In this document: positions 41,264 to 50,319 of the stretch, one piece after another
How the letters are laid out: the number at the start of each line of letters is the position of its first letter
How positions within the stretch are numbered: the first letter of the stretch is position 1
Origin: PFJX01 sp964542455
GTDB lineage: Bacteria; Pseudomonadota; Gammaproteobacteria; Burkholderiales; Thiobacillaceae
Assembly (NCBI GenBank): GCA_964542455.1
Contig: CAZIUC010000009.1
Location: 51,566-115,565, forward strand
DNA length: 64,000 nucleotides
Direction: 5' to 3'
Notes under the pieces: model-generated
Databases searched by the model: none
What the model was told of the DNA's origin: nothing
What the model saw: only the letters and a program-made list of their open reading frames with translations
Program-made: the position numbers and the translations under genes

Positions 41264-43581
41264 GACAGGGCATCCGGGTTGGGTTCGAGTTTCACCTTGA
41301 CGAGGTGGGGGTTGGCCGAAGGAACGGGCTCGACGAAGCGCCGGGGCTCGCGAATGATCATCACGGAGAGCGGGCTCCCACCCCGGCCGTTGCGGCGTAC
41401 CACCTGGTAGCGGTGCACGTTGGTCTTGCGTGGGCCGAGCACATGCCAGCCGGCCTTGATCACCTCCCGCTGGATTCCGGTGCCGACCTTGTCCTCTGCC
41501 AGGGTGGAGGGGCTGCCGTCCCCCTTCTCGCCAAAGCGCTCGGCGAAGTGGCGGAAGATGCGCGGCGAGACGAGCAGCATGCCCTCGGGCACGAAGTGCA
41601 CCATCGCGCCGGCCTCGTTGTAAGCGATGGCGCCACCCGCCAGGCCCTGTTGCAGCCAGGCCATGAAGCGCAGGGCGGCCTCGGAAGAGGCCTGGGGGGC
41701 GTTCCTGACCGACTTCTCCTCCTTGGACCTAGCGGCAGGCCGGTCCGGCTTGTCCGGCAGGCGCATGGGCGCGATGCGCCCACCCAACGGCGGCCTGGGG
41801 AGGAAGTGGTTAATGTCGCTTTCCGTCTCCAGGTATTCCTCCTCCGGCGGGGAGACCTGCATTCCCTCCCGGTCCGGGGTCGACATAGGGGGCAGTCGGG
41901 CATCCCCCTCGGCGGCCGGCAGGATGCAGACCCCATCGGCCGAAGAGACTGCCGCCAACCCAGGCGTAACGTCGGCTACCTGAGCGTCGATAGGCGCCTG
42001 TCCGTCCCCCTGGGGCGATAACTCTTCCTCGACCTCCGCCGCACTCGTCAACGGTGTCACCTGACCGTCAAACCCGGCCGGATACCGCTCCGCCTCGGCA
42101 TAGAGCGTGTCCAAGGGGAAGCGCAGCATGGTCAGTACCTGGTCGAATCCCTCCATGCGCACCCGCACCCGCCAGATGGCCCCGCCGGTGTCCGGGTTGG
42201 GGATAAGGGCACCGTATTCCTGCCAGACGTCGAACAGCCGGTCGTTCTTCTCTGTCCCTGGGATGCCGGCGGCGGACTCGTGGGCTGCGAGATAGTCCCG
42301 CACCTCATCCGCCAGGCGCTTGGAGACGAACCAGACGCAGCCGTCGGCGACGAAACCGGCCGCCCCCGGCCGGTTCAGGGGCAGGCGCCCACCCTCGGCC
42401 AGCATGCGGCGCAGGGCCTCCATCAGGCGTTCCACAAGAGGCACCGCCCTGGCGTTGGCGAAGCGGGTGCGCGGTCCCTCCAGCAGGTTGCGGCGCACCG
42501 ATTCCCGGTCCGCCTCGATCACGATCCGGGCCAGGGCACTGGCCTTGTCCTCGCCCGAGAGAAACGCGGTGAGCTGGGTCAGCAATTCCGCATCCTCCGA
42601 GAGCCAAGCCAGGGTGGACTGGGGCACCAGCCGCTGCATGAGGAACGCACCCAGGCGCTGATGGGCTGTGTAATCACGCACCCCCGACAGGCCGGCCAGA
42701 GAGGCGCACGAGGCTTCGAACAACACGCGGTAACGGACCGCCCCGCATTCGGCCATAGCACCGGCCAGGGGCGACCAGGGTCCCTCCCCACGCGGCTTGA
42801 CGATGACCACATGCAGATCCGTGAGGGGCTTGCCCACGTCATGGATGAGTGCCGCCAGGAACACCCCAAAGGACCAGCGGTGTTCCCGCCGCTGGATGTC
42901 CTCGGGCGCCACGCCGGGGGGCAGAACCTGGGCACGCCGCAGATGCAAGGCGATGTTCGCCGTCTCCAGGGCATGCAGCAGCAGGCCGCCGGGCTGGGCA
43001 TGGTGGTGGGATTCCGAAGCCGGCAGCAACTGGGCAAATGTCATGAACCGGCTGATGGTCTGGCCATAGTCCCGCTCGAAGTTGGCCGCTGCAAGGCCGG
43101 TTTCCACGCGAATGGAGGCGAGGAGGGAACCCGCGCCCAGATGCCGTTTCAATTCCTCTACGGGCAGGACAGGCATCCAGCCCGGCGGGATTTCTGTCTC
43201 CTGCTTCTGCCGGGTTCTCGGGCCTCCTACAGTGAAGGTAAAGGCTATCCCTGCGGCCAGGCTGGCGGCACCGAGCAAGGCGGCGACTGTCTCCATCATT
43301 GCCCAGTGCGGCCATGCAGACCGGAACCAGCGGATTTCGGTGAGAAGACCCTGCCCAAACGGTGTTGGAGCACACGGACGGAATTGGGGATTCGGAATGG
43401 GTGTGGCCTCGTCAATACGGATTCCTGAGGCGGCTTCATGCACAAGCTCGCTGCTCGATGGGGCGGGGAGATACCGTAGCGATCGCCGCCATCTCATGAC
43501 AGCGAGAAATCTGAGAATCAGACGGTCGTTTTTCCAAAGACCCTCGGGCATCCGCTGGATAGACTCGGGACGCGGGACCAT
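41260..43581 (-). CDS. traI: MobH-type relaxase TraI (HD / HHH motif)
   Basis: A protein of 773 residues from the ATG at 43581; another in-frame ATG lies at 43626. One N-terminal membrane-like stretch (about 97-117) is followed by the MobH relaxase core with HHH (SESHHHAQPGGLLLHALE, about 192-194) and HD motif LIHDVGKPLTD (about 245). The C-terminus ends in a DUF1528 domain (ALRFMAWLQQGLAGGAIAYNEAGAMVHFVPEGMLLVSPRIF). MobH relaxases nick oriT in SXT/R391, R27 and related ICEs. It is co-transcribed with the small gene and traD. Confidence 0.9.
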   Translation of the reverse strand: MVPRPESIQRMPEGLWKNDRLILRFLAVMRWRRSLRYLPAPSSSELVHEAASGIRIDEATPIPNPQFRPCAPTPFGQGLLTEIRWFRSAWPHWAMMETVAALLGAASLAAGIAFTFTVGGPRTRQKQETEIPPGWMPVLPVEELKRHLGAGSLLASIRVETGLAAANFERDYGQTISRFMTFAQLLPASESHHHAQPGGLLLHALETANIALHLRRAQVLPPGVAPEDIQRREHRWSFGVFLAALIHDVGKPLTDLHVVIVKPRGEGPWSPLAGAMAECGAVRYRVLFEASCASLAGLSGVRDYTAHQRLGAFLMQRLVPQSTLAWLSEDAELLTQLTAFLSGEDKASALARIVIEADRESVRRNLLEGPRTRFANARAVPLVERLMEALRRMLAEGGRLPLNRPGAAGFVADGCVWFVSKRLADEVRDYLAAHESAAGIPGTEKNDRLFDVWQEYGALIPNPDTGGAIWRVRVRMEGFDQVLTMLRFPLDTLYAEAERYPAGFDGQVTPLTSAAEVEEELSPQGDGQAPIDAQVADVTPGLAAVSSADGVCILPAAEGDARLPPMSTPDREGMQVSPPEEEYLETESDINHFLPRPPLGGRIAPMRLPDKPDRPAARSKEEKSVRNAPQASSEAALRFMAWLQQGLAGGAIAYNEAGAMVHFVPEGMLLVSPRIFRHFAERFGEKGDGSPSTLAEDKVGTGIQREVIKAGWHVLGPRKTNVHRYQVVRRNGRGGSPLSVMIIREPRRFVEPVPSANPHLVKVKLEPNPDALS

Positions 43582-43626
43582 GCCATGACCGCCAAGCTGC
43601 CGGTGCCTTCGATTTTCATAGTGCAC

Positions 43627-44066
43627 CGTAGGCTATTGAGGCTGCACCGCAGGCCCACCTGTTTGCCCTTTTCCGCGATTCTGCTGCCTACATGCCCCTT
43701 CTTGCCGAATGCCTCTGGCCACAGCCTGGGTGGCCTTGTGACATGCGGGAGAGGGCAGCGACCGTACGTGGCTTGATTCGCTCCCGTCTAAGCTTGCTAC
43801 CTCAGTCGGTCATTCAAGCGGCAGGACTACATCTGATACCTGCCTGACACCGTAGGCGTGCTGTTCGGCCAAAGCCGTCATCTACGCCCACTCCGACGAC
43901 TGGCCGAAACCGCCTCGAAGCGGCCGCCCAGCCCGCACTACCGATCAGGCTGGTTTCGACCCATCTGCGACATTCATCACACGATTCTCACCGCCCGCAA
44001 GCTGTCACTGAACCAGGTACGGCGACGAGCCTTGCATCTCAGTCGCGATACGTGTCTACAGCCGCC
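43627..44066. other. Intergenic region upstream of traI
   Basis: 440 bp without a credible gene, between two leftward genes. I see the traI promoter side and no repeat worth naming. Some frames run through, but none has a good start or composition. Confidence 0.4.
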
Positions 44067-45083
44067 TCAATGCTCCGTGAGGCACCTGCCATTCGTGTCC
44101 AGGTCGTCGTTCCAGTTGTTGCCCACCAGCGAGTAGAATGCCCTCAGCAGCGTCACGTCGTTTTTCTCGAAACGTTCCCTGTCTACATCGCGCATCAAGC
44201 CATAAACCGTCGGCTCCTTGCCAAGGCTGTGGATGACCAGCAGCAGGCCCGCAAGCTTTCTAAAGTGCGGGTGGGCCAGCACTCCCTCCCGACCGAGGAC
44301 GCCTTCGATGCCGGGCCTGCCTTCAAACTCCGGCTGCCCGTGAACTAGCTGACACATCGTTCCGAAGCCGGTCGTCCAGAGCACTCCGGTGCGAACAGAC
44401 CAACTCTCTGGATAGCCAGCCGCCACCGGCCGAAGCTCCATGTTGCCATTGTAGTGGCTGCCAATAAGCATCAGGTTCAACACCATGAACGTCGGCGCAG
44501 CAGCGTACTGCCCGGCCTTGATGTTGCCCACAGCCTTGTCGATGAGGTTTGTGCACATCTCGGTGCACTCCTTGCCGCGCTGCAACTCGCCATGGGGCGC
44601 GATACTCAGCGTGCTCATGGCAACCTTCTCGCCACGCAATTGCTTGGCCTGCAACTCAAGCTGCGCCATGAAGCTGTCTTCTGCCATCTTGGCCAGGTGC
44701 ATCCAGCCATCGCTGACTGAGAGCGTCTTCACCTCGAACTGAGGAAGATCGGGTGTTGCGCCCGACATCTTCAGGTCCGCCGTGTTGCCCTTCGCTTCAC
44801 GGATGCGTTCAAGCGCGACCCCCTTATCTTTGGCCAGCATCCAGAACTGCACCTCGCCCACGAGTTGGAAGAACGACTCGAGCTGCTTGGCGTTAAGAAC
44901 CCAGTTATGGGTGGCGAACAGCTTGCGCAGCTTCTTGTCTGCATACGCAGCAGTCGGGGTAGCCTCGATGAACCGCATGACTTTGACGAGAGAGGGATAG
45001 CCGACGCTCAAGAACATGCTCGGCGACACTCCCGCCACAGCTTGGATTCCCTGTAGCAAAAGGTCTTCGAGTTTCTCCGTCAC
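44067..45083 (-). CDS. Accessory ICE protein with possible PD-(D/E)XK nuclease motif
   Basis: A protein of 338 residues from a GTG at 45083 with GGAGGT upstream. The middle has LKMSGATPDLPQFEVKTLSVSDGWMHLA, where PDLPQFEVK resembles the (P)D...ExK core of restriction-like nucleases. The rest is mostly helical with a hydrophobic segment (TFMVLNLMLIG) and ends DLDTNGRCLTEH. I do not recognise the family. It sits between the mobilisation and secretion gene blocks, a usual slot for defence or cargo genes in ICEs. Confidence 0.6.
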   Translation of the reverse strand: MTEKLEDLLLQGIQAVAGVSPSMFLSVGYPSLVKVMRFIEATPTAAYADKKLRKLFATHNWVLNAKQLESFFQLVGEVQFWMLAKDKGVALERIREAKGNTADLKMSGATPDLPQFEVKTLSVSDGWMHLAKMAEDSFMAQLELQAKQLRGEKVAMSTLSIAPHGELQRGKECTEMCTNLIDKAVGNIKAGQYAAAPTFMVLNLMLIGSHYNGNMELRPVAAGYPESWSVRTGVLWTTGFGTMCQLVHGQPEFEGRPGIEGVLGREGVLAHPHFRKLAGLLLVIHSLGKEPTVYGLMRDVDRERFEKNDVTLLRAFYSLVGNNWNDDLDTNGRCLTEH

Positions 45084-45846
45084 GCTACCTCCCGCTCTTG
45101 ATGATGAGGACGAAATGGTAGCTTGGGCACCAAGGGCTAGCCTACCCGAAAGCGGTAGCTGGTAAATGACCGCTCCTGGCCGGAAGCTGAAGCAGTTTGA
45201 CGAGGTCGCGACCGTCTCTTCAAGGTTCACTGCCGCCGCCGGCGGCTGTGAGCTTGACCGGCCGCTTCGGCCGACCTGCCGTCTGCCCCTCGCAGCGCTG
45301 TATGACTGTTCCATCCCACTAACCTGCCGCTAGCCCCCTGCATGGCGAACGACAAAAACAAGCGCCTGCTGTCAGCTATGCAGCTGCCCGAAGCACGGGT
45401 TCCACGAACAAATTCATTGGCGCGTGACGCCATATCCCGATCTCGGTGCCAGCAGTCAGGTTGTTGTAACCCTTTTCGCGGATGTCCTTTTACCCCTCCC
45501 CTTACAAGGCATCCCCTTGCCCGTTAAACCCTTGCCCCTGCCCTGCCATGAGGGCAGGCCCTTTGGATAAGGCCCTTCCCCTTGTCGTTTGGGGTCCTTT
45601 GCCGGTCTCTTTCGCTGTCAGTCGAGTGAGCTTCCACGTCGAGACCAATGCATGGCCACGGAGCAGCAAAGTCCCACCGTTTCGTCGCGGCAATAAGCGA
45701 CAAATCGATTTCGCATTTCGGGGCGACAAGCCACTGTCCCGTCCCTAGCCTTCACTCCCGCTGATACCTCCTCCTTAGCGCCCCCTTTGGGGGGCTCTTT
45801 TTTCGGCGGCAAGGAAGACCCAAGTGCAAACACCGCTTTCCCCAAC
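45084..45846. other. Long non-coding region between mobilisation and T4SS blocks
   Basis: 763 bp with no convincing gene. It contains a perfect hairpin (CCTGCCCT/AGGGCAGG, 45537-45558), C-rich CCCCTT/CCCTTG runs (45485-45600) and the terminator at 45780-45802. Its place between divergent transfer operons makes it a candidate for oriT or the transfer promoter region, not demonstrated. Confidence 0.45.
45780..45802 (+). terminator. Rho-independent terminator before the T4SS operon
   Basis: Stem GCCCCC/GGGGGC with loop TTTG followed by TCTTTTTT. On the plus strand it would insulate the transfer operon from transcription entering from the left. Confidence 0.8.
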
Positions 45847-46302
45847 ATGGACCCGTTCGTCCGCATGGTCGCGCTCATGACCCTGGCCCTGTCGACTGGG
45901 GCATCGGCCTGTTGGGACGAGGCCGCCCGCGCCTACGGGGTGGACCCCTGGCTGCTATACGGCATCGCCTCGGTGGAGTCGGGGCTCGACCCCCACGCCC
46001 TGAACCTGGGGCATCTTCAGCGTACGGGCTCCTACGACATCGGCCTCATGCAGATCAATTCGCGCAACCTGCCTGCCCTGGCGGAGCTTGGGGTCGCGCC
46101 AGAGCGGCTGTGGGACCCCTGCACCAGCGTGCAGGTGGGCGCTCATATCCTGCGCGAGAAGCTCGACCGCTACGGCGACACTTGGGAGGCGGTGGGCGCC
46201 TACAACGCTGCATGCACCCAGCTCAAGGGTGCCGCCTGCCGCAAGGCCCGCATGGATTACGCCTGGAAGGTGTACCGGGCCATCGGAAGGGCGCTGCGGT
46301 GA
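45847..46302 (+). CDS. Lytic transglycosylase (SLT family) of the transfer operon
   Basis: A protein of 151 residues. A signal peptide (cleaved after STGASA) precedes a compact SLT/GEWL-fold domain with catalytic Glu44 in GIASVESGLDPHALN, then DIGLMQIN and AYNAACTQ. It opens peptidoglycan for the secretion machine. The ATG at 45847 is preferred over upstream TTG because it gives the signal peptide. It overlaps the next gene (GTGA). Confidence 0.88.
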   Translation: MDPFVRMVALMTLALSTGASACWDEAARAYGVDPWLLYGIASVESGLDPHALNLGHLQRTGSYDIGLMQINSRNLPALAELGVAPERLWDPCTSVQVGAHILREKLDRYGDTWEAVGAYNAACTQLKGAACRKARMDYAWKVYRAIGRALR

Positions 46303-46883
46303 GAGCCGCACTGGTCTGCTGCGCCCTGCTCGTCGGATGCACAGTACAGCCGGTGGAACCGGTGGCCAACCTGTCGGCCGTGCCCGCTCGCGAGCCCCTG
46401 GGCATCTCCCAGACCGGCCATGGCCGGGAGGCGGTGTTCCGGCTGTGTGCCAACTGCCCAGCGCCTACCCGCAAGGTCCTGGCGCCGGTGTCGCCCCCTA
46501 TCCGGCTCATCGAGGTCCCCAAGCCCAAGACGGTGCCACCACTGCGGGAGGAGCGCCTCGCCCGCGCGATCCACTTTCCCTTCGCCTCGTCACGGCTGAC
46601 AGCCGGGGAACGGCAGGCCCTCGACAGCCTGCGTCCCCTGCTGCTGGAGACCCGATCCATCGCCCTGACCGGTCACACCGACCGGGTGGGGAAACCCGCC
46701 TTCAACCGTCGCCTGGCCCTGCGCCGCGCCGAGACCGTCCGCCAGGTCCTGCTGGACCTGGGTATCCCGGAGGACCGGATCGTCCGGGTGGAGGCTGAGT
46801 GCTGCATCGAGGCGCCACCCCCGGTGCATCCCCCTGCGCGTCGCACCGACCTGGAGCTGCTGATCGTGAGGCAGAACCCGTGA
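46299..46883 (+). CDS. OmpA-domain lipoprotein of the transfer operon
   Basis: A protein of 194 residues with a GTG start. Signal and lipobox are LLVGC. The C-terminal OmpA/MotB-like peptidoglycan-binding domain runs from about 85 (IHFPFASSRLTAGERQALDSL) with IALTGHTDRVGKPAFNRRLALRRAETV, the usual TD..G...N..LS/R signature. It probably ties the secretion complex to the cell wall. Overlaps neighbours at both ends by 4 bp. Confidence 0.84.
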   Translation: MRAALVCCALLVGCTVQPVEPVANLSAVPAREPLGISQTGHGREAVFRLCANCPAPTRKVLAPVSPPIRLIEVPKPKTVPPLREERLARAIHFPFASSRLTAGERQALDSLRPLLLETRSIALTGHTDRVGKPAFNRRLALRRAETVRQVLLDLGIPEDRIVRVEAECCIEAPPPVHPPARRTDLELLIVRQNP

Positions 46884-47104
46884 GTGAGCGCGATTGGGAA
46901 CCCGGCTATAAGGCCGTGCTGATCCGGGAGGAGACCAAGCGGCGCCTACAGGCGCTGCGCAAGGCCCTGCCGGAGCGGGATCTCAACCAAGAACGACGCC
47001 TGGCCACCGCCGCCATCGAGTACTGCCTCACCGACGCCGTGGCCCGAGCGGGCTTTCTGGCCCTGGTGAAGGACATCGTGCGCCTGGACCTGGAAGCCGG
47101 CTGA
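46880..47104 (+). CDS. Small cytoplasmic protein of the transfer operon
   Basis: A protein of 74 residues with a GTG start overlapping the OmpA gene. It is a basic helical protein (EETKRRLQALRKALPERDLNQERRLATAAIEYCL) that could be a ribbon-helix-helix-like or accessory factor. No family named. Confidence 0.6.
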   Translation: MSERDWEPGYKAVLIREETKRRLQALRKALPERDLNQERRLATAAIEYCLTDAVARAGFLALVKDIVRLDLEAG

Positions 47105-47151
47105 TTTCGAGACGACGAGACCACTCCTTCATTTACATAGGAATCCCATTC

Positions 47152-47442
47152 ATGAAACTCACCCACAAACTCGCATTACTCCTGGGCGGCCTGGTTCTAG
47201 GCGCCGGCCCCGCCTTGGCCGGCGTGCCCGCCGACCCGGAGTTCGCTGCCCTATCCGCCCGGGTCACAAACTGGGCGACCGGCAACCTGGCCATCACCAT
47301 CTCCATCGGCGCGCTGATCATCGGCGCCGTGGTGGGCCTGGCCCGGGTGACCGCCATGCCGGCCCTGACCTCCATCGTGTTCGCCATCCTGTTCTCCCTG
47401 GGTGCGGGCCTGATCACCGGCATCATCGGCGCGGTCATCTGA
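47152..47442 (+). CDS. Pilin-like ICE membrane protein (TraA/VirB2-like)
   Basis: A protein of 96 residues. A signal peptide (ends ALA) is followed by two hydrophobic segments (NLAITISIGALIIGAVVGLA and LTSIVFAILFSLGAGLITGIIGAVI), the layout of VirB2/TraA-type pilins. It sits immediately before traL, where the pilin gene is in F-type systems. Confidence 0.75.
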   Translation: MKLTHKLALLLGGLVLGAGPALAGVPADPEFAALSARVTNWATGNLAITISIGALIIGAVVGLARVTAMPALTSIVFAILFSLGAGLITGIIGAVI

Positions 47443-47467
47443 CACGCAACTGAACGCCGCGAAGGCC

Positions 47468-47749
47468 ATGGGCGACACCCGCATCCCCACCCGCCTGGAC
47501 GAACCAGCCCGCCTCCTCATGTGGGACGCGAGCCAGGTGGGTTTGCTCGTGGCCTTCGTCTTCCTGGGCATCCTGCTCAAGGACCCCATCACCTGGATCG
47601 CCGCCGGCCTGGTGCTGGCCCACGTCCTGGGCAAATTCACGGGCGGGCGGCACCGGCGCTTCCTGCTGCACTGGACCTACTGGCATCTGCCCTTCGGCTC
47701 CGGGTTCACCCGCACGCCACCCTCCCACCTGCGGGAGTTCATCGGATGA
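47468..47749 (+). CDS. traL: TraL, VirB3-like inner-membrane T4SS protein
   Basis: A protein of 93 residues: RIPTRLDEPARLLMWDASQVGLLVAFVFLGILL, then a second hydrophobic part and a charged C-terminus, matching TraL of F-type systems. It stabilises pilus assembly with TraE. ATGA overlap with traE. Confidence 0.87.
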   Translation: MGDTRIPTRLDEPARLLMWDASQVGLLVAFVFLGILLKDPITWIAAGLVLAHVLGKFTGGRHRRFLLHWTYWHLPFGSGFTRTPPSHLREFIG

Positions 47750-48357
47750 ACCCAATCCGGATCAGCGCCGACCTGGAGGCCCGCACCGGCATCGGCCGAA
47801 CGATGCAGCTGCTGGTGACGGTCCTGGCACTGACCAGCCTGCTGCTCGCCCTGCACGTCTTCCTGCACCAGGACCGGGACCGGGTCACCTTCCTGCCGCC
47901 CCAGATCGAGCGCGGTTTCTGGGTGGAGGCCGACCGGGTGTCCCGCGACTACCTGGACCAGATGGCCCTGTTCGTCCTGCAACTGGCCTACAACGTCACG
48001 CCGTCTTCCGTCGATTTCCAGAACGCGGCCCTGCTCAAGTACGCTGCCCCGGAGGCCCACGGTGCCCTGGAGAAGGCCGGCCGGCTCGCGGCCGAGCGTG
48101 TGAAGCGCGACCAGGTCACCACCCTGTTTTCCCCGAGAAGCGTCCTGCACGACAAGGGTGACGCCCTGCGTGTGGCCGTCACGGGTGAGCTCACTACTTA
48201 CGTGACCGACAAGGCCTCGCCGCCCCGGGCCCTCACCGTGCTGGTGGCCTTCCGCTATGACGGCGGGCGCACCGTCGTCACCACCCTCAAGGAGACCTCG
48301 CAAGATGATCCCTTCGGCCAAACTGTTGATCGTTGGGCCTCGGCTGCTGGCCGCTAG
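47746..48357 (+). CDS. traE: TraE, pilus assembly protein
   Basis: A protein of 203 residues with one N-terminal membrane segment (MQLLVTVLALTSLLLALHVF) and a periplasmic domain with WVEADRVSRDYLDQMALFVLQLAYNVTP, the TraE/VirB8-analogue pattern of F-type T4SS. It overlaps traK in a shifted frame at the end. Confidence 0.88.
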   Translation: MNPIRISADLEARTGIGRTMQLLVTVLALTSLLLALHVFLHQDRDRVTFLPPQIERGFWVEADRVSRDYLDQMALFVLQLAYNVTPSSVDFQNAALLKYAAPEAHGALEKAGRLAAERVKRDQVTTLFSPRSVLHDKGDALRVAVTGELTTYVTDKASPPRALTVLVAFRYDGGRTVVTTLKETSQDDPFGQTVDRWASAAGR

Positions 48358-49039
48358 CCTCCTCCTGCTCGGCGCCCTGACGCCGCCGGCCTGGGCGCTC
48401 CAGGTCATTCCGGTGCGTGACGGCGAGACCGCCTTCGCCCGTATCGCGGCCGACGACCTGACCCGCATCGCACTGGCGGAAGGCCGCATCCAGTCCTGGC
48501 ATGCCCTCAAGGGGCGGCTGGCCATCGAGAAGAACCCCCGCACCGGCCAGCTCTACGTGCGGCCCCTGGACCGGGGCGAGCCGGTGTCTCTGTTCCTGAC
48601 CGCCGAATCCGGCGCCACCTATGCACTCACCCTGCAGCCGGTGGACGCCCCCGCCGAGAGTCTGATCCTGAAGGACCCGGCACGGCGGGCGGCCAAACCC
48701 TCGGTGGCCGAGCAGGCCGACTCAAGGCAACGCCTGGTCAAGGAGCTGGCCCTCATGATGGCCGCCGACCGCCTGCCGGCCGACATGGAGGTGCGGGAGC
48801 GGGGCGAGGCCCTGCGCCTGTGGCAGGGCAGCCGCTTCGTGCATCAGCGCTCCTGGTTGGGCACGGCGGTGGTGGCCGACCTGTATGAACTCACCAACAC
48901 GGGCAACGCCGAACTGCGGGTCGCCGAAGCGGAGCTCTTCCGATCCGGCGTGCTGGCCGTGGGGGTGGAGAACCACGCCCTGAATCCCGGCGAGACCACC
49001 CGCGTGTTCGTGATCCGCCAGCGGGAGGGCGACGAATGA
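48305..49039 (+). CDS. traK: TraK, outer-membrane-core (VirB9/secretin-like) protein
   Basis: A protein of 244 residues with signal peptide LLLLGALTPPAWA, then the beta-rich TraK fold (VIPVRDGETAFARIAADDLTRIALAEGRI). TraK, TraV and TraB form the F-type T4SS core complex. The ATG at 48305 is inside the end of traE. Confidence 0.88.
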   Translation: MIPSAKLLIVGPRLLAASLLLLGALTPPAWALQVIPVRDGETAFARIAADDLTRIALAEGRIQSWHALKGRLAIEKNPRTGQLYVRPLDRGEPVSLFLTAESGATYALTLQPVDAPAESLILKDPARRAAKPSVAEQADSRQRLVKELALMMAADRLPADMEVRERGEALRLWQGSRFVHQRSWLGTAVVADLYELTNTGNAELRVAEAELFRSGVLAVGVENHALNPGETTRVFVIRQREGDE

Positions 49040-50316
49040 TCCTCGGTGGCAAGAACGGCCCAGGCGGCAGGTGTACCAGGCCCATGCTCTCCGCCGCCGC
49101 TGCGGCCATCCGGCGCCGGCAGGCCCTGATCGCGGGCGGGGTGCTGATCGTGGTGGGGTTGGGGCTCATCGGCCTGGTGGCCTTCATGCGGGCAGGCAAG
49201 TCCCAGACGGGCGCCGGTCTGCCGGAGAAGCCTGTTCCCCTGGCGGTGGTACCGGCCGGCGCCGGAGTAGATCCGAAGGATGCCTGGCGTGGCCAGGAAG
49301 GTACCCGCATCGACCGGCTGGAACGCTCGGTCTCGGAGATCAATGATCTGATGAAGCGCCAGGAGGCGGAGAAACAGGCCTCGTCCCGGTTATCCGGCTT
49401 TCCACCAGGTCTGCCCTCGGGGTTGCCCTCTCTGCCGCCGCCTCCGCCCCTGGCCCCCACACGGCCGGCCTCGGTGGTGCCCCTGCCGCCCCCCACCTCG
49501 GTGCCGGGGCAACCGGCTCCCGTTGGAGTTCCGCCAGCCATGCCGGAGCGGGGCATTGAGTCCGGCGAGATGGGGCCGGCTCCGGATGCCCGCCTGTCCT
49601 CCGCGCCGGATTCCGGCAAGGAGAAGCCGGCGGCCAAGACCCCCGGCACCTACCTGCCGTCCGGCTCCTTCGTCCGGGCGGTGCTGCTGGCCGGGCTCAA
49701 CGCCCCCACCGGCGGCCAGGCCCAGAGCAACCCCCATCCCGTCCTGCTGCGCCTGGTGGACCACGCCCAGCTGCCCAACCAGTTCCGCCTCAAGGCCAAG
49801 GACTGCCTCATCGTCGGCTCCGGCTACGGCGACCTCTCCTCCGAGCGGGCCTACATCCGCACCGAGTCCCTGTCCTGCGTCTCGCCCAGGGGCGAGTCCC
49901 TGGACCTGCCCATCAAGGGCTATGTGGCTGGCGAGGACGGCAAGGCGGGGGTGATGGGCCGGCTCATCACCAAGCAGGGCCAGGTGCTGGCCAACGCCCT
50001 CATCGCCGGCGTCGGCTCCGGCCTGGGCCAGGCCTTCCAGCAGAGCGCCACCACCACCTCCACCTCGCCCCTGGGGTCCACCAGCACCGTCAAGTCGGGG
50101 GAGGAGTTCAAGGCCGGCATCTCCTCCGGCGTGGGCAAGGCCATGGACCGCCTGGCCCAGTACTACATCTCCCTGGCCGAGAAACTCTACCCGGTGGTGG
50201 AGGTGGATGCCGGAAGGCTGGTGGACGTGGTCATCACCAAGGGGGCCATGCTGCCCATGGGCGAGGCCTCGGCCGATGTCCCCCTTGAATCCGGCAAACG
50301 CTATGGAGCGCGCTAA
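49036..50316 (+). CDS. traB: TraB, VirB10-like T4SS core protein
   Basis: A protein of 426 residues: one inner-membrane anchor (LIAGGVLIVVGLGLIGLVAFM), a Pro-rich periplasmic linker (residues about 115-190), and the C-terminal VirB10-type barrel domain (YLPSGSFVRAVLLAGLNAPTG, LSSERAYIRTESLSCVS, GYVAGEDGKAGVMGRLITKQG). It spans the periplasm and forms the outer-membrane channel with TraK and TraV. Confidence 0.92.
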   Translation: MILGGKNGPGGRCTRPMLSAAAAAIRRRQALIAGGVLIVVGLGLIGLVAFMRAGKSQTGAGLPEKPVPLAVVPAGAGVDPKDAWRGQEGTRIDRLERSVSEINDLMKRQEAEKQASSRLSGFPPGLPSGLPSLPPPPPLAPTRPASVVPLPPPTSVPGQPAPVGVPPAMPERGIESGEMGPAPDARLSSAPDSGKEKPAAKTPGTYLPSGSFVRAVLLAGLNAPTGGQAQSNPHPVLLRLVDHAQLPNQFRLKAKDCLIVGSGYGDLSSERAYIRTESLSCVSPRGESLDLPIKGYVAGEDGKAGVMGRLITKQGQVLANALIAGVGSGLGQAFQQSATTTSTSPLGSTSTVKSGEEFKAGISSGVGKAMDRLAQYYISLAEKLYPVVEVDAGRLVDVVITKGAMLPMGEASADVPLESGKRYGAR

Positions 50317-50319
50317 GCC

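Noticed and set aside
42280..43428. 382-codon plus-strand frame
   Set aside because: Antisense to the MobH relaxase, whose HHH and HD motifs are clear.
43858..44136. 92-codon plus-strand frame upstream of traI
   Set aside because: No ribosome site, Arg/His/Leu-rich composition, overlaps the end of the opposite-strand accessory gene.
45502..45878. Small frames in the non-coding region before the T4SS operon
   Set aside because: Short, without ribosome sites, and crossing the hairpin and terminator structures.
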